Positions 16,362 to 20,099 of a DNA stretch of 20,099 nucleotides are shown here, in pieces. A program made the position numbers and the translations under genes. The notes beneath the pieces are model-generated. The model was not told the origin of the DNA and ran no database searches. It worked only from the letters and a program-made list of their open reading frames with translations. The stretch covers positions 1-20,099 of the forward strand of contig CBFICO010000040.1 of assembly GCA_965661115.1 (NCBI GenBank), given 5' to 3'. The stretch comes from UBA6770 sp965661115. GTDB lineage: Bacteria > Bacteroidota > Bacteroidia > Flavobacteriales_G > Salibacteraceae. Every line of letters starts with the position of its first letter. The first letter of the stretch is position 1.

Positions 16362-17858
16362 CTAATTGGTCTTTTTAAAGACACTTTTACCTCTAACAAA
16401 AGTTTCTAAAACAGCCGTGTTTTCAAGCGTGCTTTCTGATGCTTTTAGAACATCGAGGTTTAGAATAAGAAAATCTGCGTTTTTTCCTTGCACTAAACTT
16501 CCTGTAACATCGTCAAAAAATGCAGCCATTGCCGGCCAGATAGTTAAGGCTTTAAGTGCCGATTTTCTATCAATTTCGAATCTGCAAGAATCGGTGCGTA
16601 TCAATTCGATATATTGTTGAGTTGGATTCATATCATCAATGGGGTACAAACTTCCAGAGGTAAGAAATTTATTTTGCATAGTTAAGCCAGTAAAGTTGTA
16701 GCTCGCGCAAGACCTACCTTTCCCAATCGAAGCAAGGTGTGCTTTTTTGTCCCAGATGGCTTGGGTAGGTTGAACGCTGGGTAAAATACTGTGTGCTTTT
16801 AGCGTTTTTAAATCTTCGTTATCGGTTAGTTGGCAATGTTCTACTCTCCAGCGCTTATCGTTTACTGATTTCAGTGCATCTCCCATAACGTTCGTCGCTA
16901 TTTTAAATGCTGAGTCTCCGTATGCATGAAATATCAACTGAAATTTTAGTGAAGAACATAACGCTGAAATTTCTTCCAACTCCTTCTCATTGTTGAATAA
17001 TTTACCAAAACCTGAGTCTGTGTATTTTGCTTTCAAAAGCGCTTGCTTGCTCCCAAATGATCCGTCTATAAAGTAGCTAAGCCCGTACAATCTTGTGTTG
17101 CCAGTATCTACAACTCCTCCTTTTGTGAGCCATTTAAAACTTTCGTCACCTCCTTCTAAAACTAATTGCTGATAAAACGAACTTGATTTTGATAAAAGAT
17201 TTTGTGCAACTTGAGATCTAACGCCAAAACTCGTAAAACCGGCATATCCATTGCTAAATAGTTGTTGCTCCATTATAAGGTAATCGGCTTTCGTACTGGA
17301 ATAATTTTCAAAAAATCTTACCACTTTAGAAATGGAATCTTTGTTAGAGATTATCGGAGGCGATTTTACTTCTTCTTTAAAAACAGCAGCGTATGTTTTG
17401 GTATCTATTTTTAAGGAGTTTCCAGAGCTGGTTCTCGCTAAATATCGGTAACCCGAATAGTTCAGGCTGGCCAGTATTTCTTCAGGTACATTGTAGATGT
17501 AATTTACTTGGCCATTTTCTCTAAAGTCGTTTTCCACTTCTGCGCTATATTCCACTGTATTGCGCTTTAGGGTTTTGGCTAATAAATAACTGTGAGCATC
17601 AAAAAAAGTGGGAATAACTGTTCGTTTTTTTAAATCAATATGACGGTCTGCTGTGTATTTATTTAAAATATGATTCTCAGCGCCAAGCTCTATTATCTTG
17701 CCATCTTTAATTGCCATGGCTTGCACTACCTCAAACTGTTCGTTGCATGTGTAAATGGTTCCATTGTGTACAATAGCATCTGCATGTTCATACTTTACAC
17801 AAGCATTTAGTAACACAAATAGACTTGAAAGACTTGCAAGAACTTTTAGCTTAACCAT
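16362..17858 (-). CDS. Lipoprotein of the YtcJ-like amidohydrolase family with altered metal site
   Basis: A 498-aa protein related to amidohydrolase family 3 (YtcJ/deformylase type). The N-terminus is a lipoprotein signal, with VKLK, a hydrophobic core and lipobox LLNAC, so C20 would be lipidated. Family landmarks are present: an N-terminal beta region (IVHNGTIYT, MAIKDGKIIELG), VIPTFFDAH (81-89), HAYGDSA (H311), RWRVEHCQL (H341), SVQPTQAIWD, and the closing GSLVQGKNADFLIL. Two expected metal ligands are missing. The HXH motif is H89-S-Y91, and the GSDxP motif is GSLYPID with Leu404 in place of Asp. Activity is therefore doubtful or changed. The gene's start overlaps the end of the membrane-protein gene by 13 bases, so the two are probably one operon. 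The family assignment is good; the function is unknown. Confidence 0.82.
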   Translation of the reverse strand: MVKLKVLASLSSLFVLLNACVKYEHADAIVHNGTIYTCNEQFEVVQAMAIKDGKIIELGAENHILNKYTADRHIDLKKRTVIPTFFDAHSYLLAKTLKRNTVEYSAEVENDFRENGQVNYIYNVPEEILASLNYSGYRYLARTSSGNSLKIDTKTYAAVFKEEVKSPPIISNKDSISKVVRFFENYSSTKADYLIMEQQLFSNGYAGFTSFGVRSQVAQNLLSKSSSFYQQLVLEGGDESFKWLTKGGVVDTGNTRLYGLSYFIDGSFGSKQALLKAKYTDSGFGKLFNNEKELEEISALCSSLKFQLIFHAYGDSAFKIATNVMGDALKSVNDKRWRVEHCQLTDNEDLKTLKAHSILPSVQPTQAIWDKKAHLASIGKGRSCASYNFTGLTMQNKFLTSGSLYPIDDMNPTQQYIELIRTDSCRFEIDRKSALKALTIWPAMAAFFDDVTGSLVQGKNADFLILNLDVLKASESTLENTAVLETFVRGKSVFKKTN

Positions 17859-19141
17859 TTAGATATTATTGGGATTTTGCGGTAATCGATAATTAAATTA
17901 AATGCAATAAGAATAAAGATGAGTGCTGGTATTTTGTAGCGAACCAATGCTCCAAACACCGGAGTAACCCAACCAACAATGAGCGAAATTAGCATAGCCG
18001 ATATGAACAGAAATAGAGTGATTTTTAGTTTTTCGTTAGTCACTTTTTGTTTTAACCTAAAAGTGATTAAGGCTATTGAGAACAGTAAAATAACTTCAAA
18101 GGACGCTAATAAACTAATGGAGCTATGTGCTTCCCAAATAAATGGACGAAATAACGTATTGCCAATAGCGTAAGGTGCATTTTTAATCAAACTCCACCAG
18201 CTTGGTTCTAAAACAAAAATTTCGAAAGCAGAGCCTGGTTGACTTATTGCTAGTTCGTTTAAAAAATCGTGTTGTTTTTGGTAAATACGTTCGGGTATTT
18301 TGAGCGATAAGATTTTATCAGCAACTATTCCTAAAATAGGTATCAAAAACAAATACAACACAGTTGCAACACTTGTGTCTTTGATTATTCGATAAACCAA
18401 CAATAGCACAAAACCAATTAAAACACAAAAGGCAACGTAGCTCTTTATTAGCAAACTCAAAAGCAAAAACACAATTAAAAAACCTACATTTTTTAATTTG
18501 AATTGATGAAGGGTTTTAAATAAGTAGTGCACCAAAAATCCTATAGTAAAAAGGAGTAAACTTTCTTTTAAAACTCCTGATGTCCAAAACAGAATACCGG
18601 GAAAGAGAAGTAAACTTAAAAACGTCAGTTTTTGATTTAAACCATACTGCTTAAAGTTTTTTACCAAAGCTGCTAATCCCAAGAAACCTACGAAATTAAC
18701 TATCAAAGTATGTACGTGGTAAACATCAAAGCTGATTAATCTCACCAAAGCATTAAACCGTATGATAGTCATGTTGTCGTTAAACACACCGCGCAAGTGC
18801 TCTTTGTACCAATTGTTTAGTTCATTAGTTGCTGTTACTACAGATTCTGATTGCATATCAATCCCAAGAATTATTTTGAAATAGGTAATCGTGTCGGATT
18901 TAAACACCTGAAATAAGGTATTGCCATCATCGTAAAAACGAAGCGCGTCTGTGCTGCTTCTATCTCCGTAGTACAATTCGTAAAAAAGCAAGAAGCCAAT
19001 TCCAACCAATACCTTAAGGGAGAACAAGGCACTTATCTGAATTTTAGAAAAACCGAGGCTAGTAATTAAACCAAATTTGGTTAACAGCCAAGCCAATAAA
19101 ACCCACCAAAAAGTGAGGTATGATATTTCCAATATTCCCAT
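17846..19141 (-). CDS. Polytopic inner-membrane protein of unknown function
   Basis: A 431-aa protein made mostly of hydrophobic helices, roughly ten or more membrane spans. The start is taken at the ATG 19141 (MGILEISYL); the frame also contains an ATG at 19171, which would add ten polar residues before the first helix. A longer non-membrane loop at about residues 60-125 carries YGDRSSTDALRFYDDG and NNWYKEHLRG. A later motif, PGILFWTSGVLKESLLLF, resembles the conserved PS(x)LFWSSG-x-KE segment of membrane proteins found near surface polysaccharide genes in Bacteroidota, including polymerase- and glycosyltransferase-like families. That resemblance is from memory and does not fix a function. 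The overlap with the downstream lipoprotein gene points to a shared operon. A CATATTTG motif lies 7 bases before the start, one base off the TAnnTTTG consensus. Confidence 0.8.
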   Translation of the reverse strand: MGILEISYLTFWWVLLAWLLTKFGLITSLGFSKIQISALFSLKVLVGIGFLLFYELYYGDRSSTDALRFYDDGNTLFQVFKSDTITYFKIILGIDMQSESVVTATNELNNWYKEHLRGVFNDNMTIIRFNALVRLISFDVYHVHTLIVNFVGFLGLAALVKNFKQYGLNQKLTFLSLLLFPGILFWTSGVLKESLLLFTIGFLVHYLFKTLHQFKLKNVGFLIVFLLLSLLIKSYVAFCVLIGFVLLLVYRIIKDTSVATVLYLFLIPILGIVADKILSLKIPERIYQKQHDFLNELAISQPGSAFEIFVLEPSWWSLIKNAPYAIGNTLFRPFIWEAHSSISLLASFEVILLFSIALITFRLKQKVTNEKLKITLFLFISAMLISLIVGWVTPVFGALVRYKIPALIFILIAFNLIIDYRKIPIISKWLS

Positions 19142-19275
19142 CAAAAAGCAAATATGTGTATTATGATACAACCCAATGGTTACAGTATAATTTTATTAGA
19201 TGCGAAATTCATTAGAATGCTCGAAACGTGTTAATAATATTCAGTTTGAAATAGGGGATGTGAGAATCCCATTTT

Positions 19276-19283
19276 TACCTTTG
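19276..19283 (+). promoter_or_regulatory. Candidate -7 promoter element (TACCTTTG) for purL
   Basis: Exact TAnnTTTG match in the ~200-base gap between the divergent membrane-protein and purL starts. It lies 55 bases before the purL ATG. A TTTG at 19245-19248 is somewhat too far upstream (27 bases) to be an ideal -33 partner. I see no aptamer-like structure in the leader. Confidence 0.5.
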
Positions 19284-19338
19284 CACGCTCATTAATTTGC
19301 GGGCGAAATTTGTTACCGTTCGCTTTATAAAAAAGGGT

Positions 19339-20099
19339 ATGATTAAGTTCTTTTCGTCTGGTGAAGACAAGATTTTTGCAGTAGGTTGTAATGCCGAATT
19401 GAGTGCTGAAAACAGCTCAAAACTCGAGTGGTTGTTTAGTGGCGCGAAACCACTTGCCGACAACTTATTAAAAGGTGTATTTGTCGGGCCCAGAAAAGAA
19501 ATGATAACCCCATGGAGTACCAATGCGGTTGAAATCACTCAAAATATGGGCATTTCGGGAATCAATCGAATTGAAGAATTTTTCTCTTTTTCAATTGATA
19601 ACCCTACCTACGATCCAATGCTTCAAGTGAAGTACTCAGAGTTAGGTCAAGATCTATTCACCATTGAAAAACAACCTGAAGCAGTTATTAACGTAGAAGA
19701 TATTGCAAGTTACAATGAGCAGGAAGGATTGGCTTTAAGTCAAGAAGAAATTGATTACCTAGACGGAGTTGCAGAACAATTGGGCAGAAAACTTACCGAC
19801 AGCGAAATTTTCGGGTTTTCTCAAGTAAACTCAGAACATTGTCGCCACAAGATTTTTAATGGTCAGTTTATAATTGACGGACAAGAAATGCCAACCTCTT
19901 TGTTTAAGTTGATAAAGAAAACCACCGCTGAGAACCCAAATAGAGTAGTGTCGGCTTACAAGGATAATGTGGCCTTTATTGAAGGTCCAAAAGCCGAACA
20001 GTTTGCTCCAAAAAGACAAGACGAGTCCGACTTTTTTGAAACCAAAGACTTTGATAGTGTGATTTCCTTAAAAGCAGAAACTCACAACTTTCCAACTAC
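19339..20099 (+). CDS. purL: Phosphoribosylformylglycinamidine synthase, 5' part (runs off the window)
   Basis: Makes FGAM from FGAR, glutamine and ATP in de novo purine synthesis; cytoplasmic. Only the first 253 codons are present and the frame is open at the right edge. The start ATG at 19339 follows an A-rich stretch and gives MIKFFSSGEDK, a normal start for this family. The motif FGFSQVNSEHCRHKIFNG (near residue 161) and the later KAETHNFPT at the edge are characteristic of the long (about 1200-1300 aa) PurL type, in which the glutaminase domain is fused at the C-terminus. The short PurL used with separate PurQ and PurS has different wording here. The gene is divergent from the membrane-protein gene and has its own promoter motif. 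Confidence 0.95.
   Translation, partial: MIKFFSSGEDKIFAVGCNAELSAENSSKLEWLFSGAKPLADNLLKGVFVGPRKEMITPWSTNAVEITQNMGISGINRIEEFFSFSIDNPTYDPMLQVKYSELGQDLFTIEKQPEAVINVEDIASYNEQEGLALSQEEIDYLDGVAEQLGRKLTDSEIFGFSQVNSEHCRHKIFNGQFIIDGQEMPTSLFKLIKKTTAENPNRVVSAYKDNVAFIEGPKAEQFAPKRQDESDFFETKDFDSVISLKAETHNFPT

Noticed and set aside
19275..20019. Minus-strand open frames in the purL region
   Set aside because: They are shadows of the purL coding sequence, which has strong family motifs in the plus frame.

Overview
The window comes from a free-living member of the Bacteroidota, most likely order Flavobacteriales. The evidence is the AT-rich composition, TAnnTTTG-type promoter motifs, few Shine-Dalgarno sequences, two large secreted proteins with type IX secretion (T9SS) C-terminal sorting domains, a mitochondrial-type aconitase and a long single-chain PurL. 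It looks chromosomal and mostly housekeeping. I see no phage, transposase, CRISPR array or RNA gene.

Layout, left to right. (1) Positions 1-1520 hold the 3' two thirds of an aconitase gene, ended by a strong terminator. (2) Positions 1627-3253 hold a two-gene unit: a small exported protein of unknown function, then lipA one base later. (3) Positions 3379-6519 encode a 1046-aa secreted Asp-box beta-propeller protein with a T9SS tail, followed by a terminator. (4) Positions 6581-7067 are gene-free and rich in inverted repeats, including a 132-bp structure able to fold as a four-way junction. (5) Next come a type I glyceraldehyde-3-phosphate dehydrogenase (7068-8072) and a second T9SS-exported protein (8164-10452). 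(6) From 10605 to 19141 all genes are on the minus strand. In transcription order they are a polytopic membrane protein overlapping a lipoprotein of the amidohydrolase family, a long-chain acyl-CoA ligase with its own promoter motif, then an M1-family metallopeptidase overlapping lpxH by ATGA. (7) At the right edge purL starts on the plus strand and runs out of the window.

Functional themes are central metabolism (aconitase, lipoate synthesis, GAPDH, acyl-CoA synthesis, purine synthesis), envelope building (LpxH, membrane protein, lipoprotein) and export to the cell surface (two T9SS cargo proteins, a secreted peptidase).

I found no convincing new multi-gene system. The most interesting unexplained structure is a set of short palindromic repeats. 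At least three hairpins around 14335-14516, and weaker relatives at 10539-10563 and 6688-6713, share the boundary GTCATTCC...GGAATCT but have unrelated stem cores. Two are paired head to head as a REPIN that lies in frame within the start of the M1 peptidase gene. The other notable point is an amidohydrolase-family lipoprotein that has lost two expected metal ligands.
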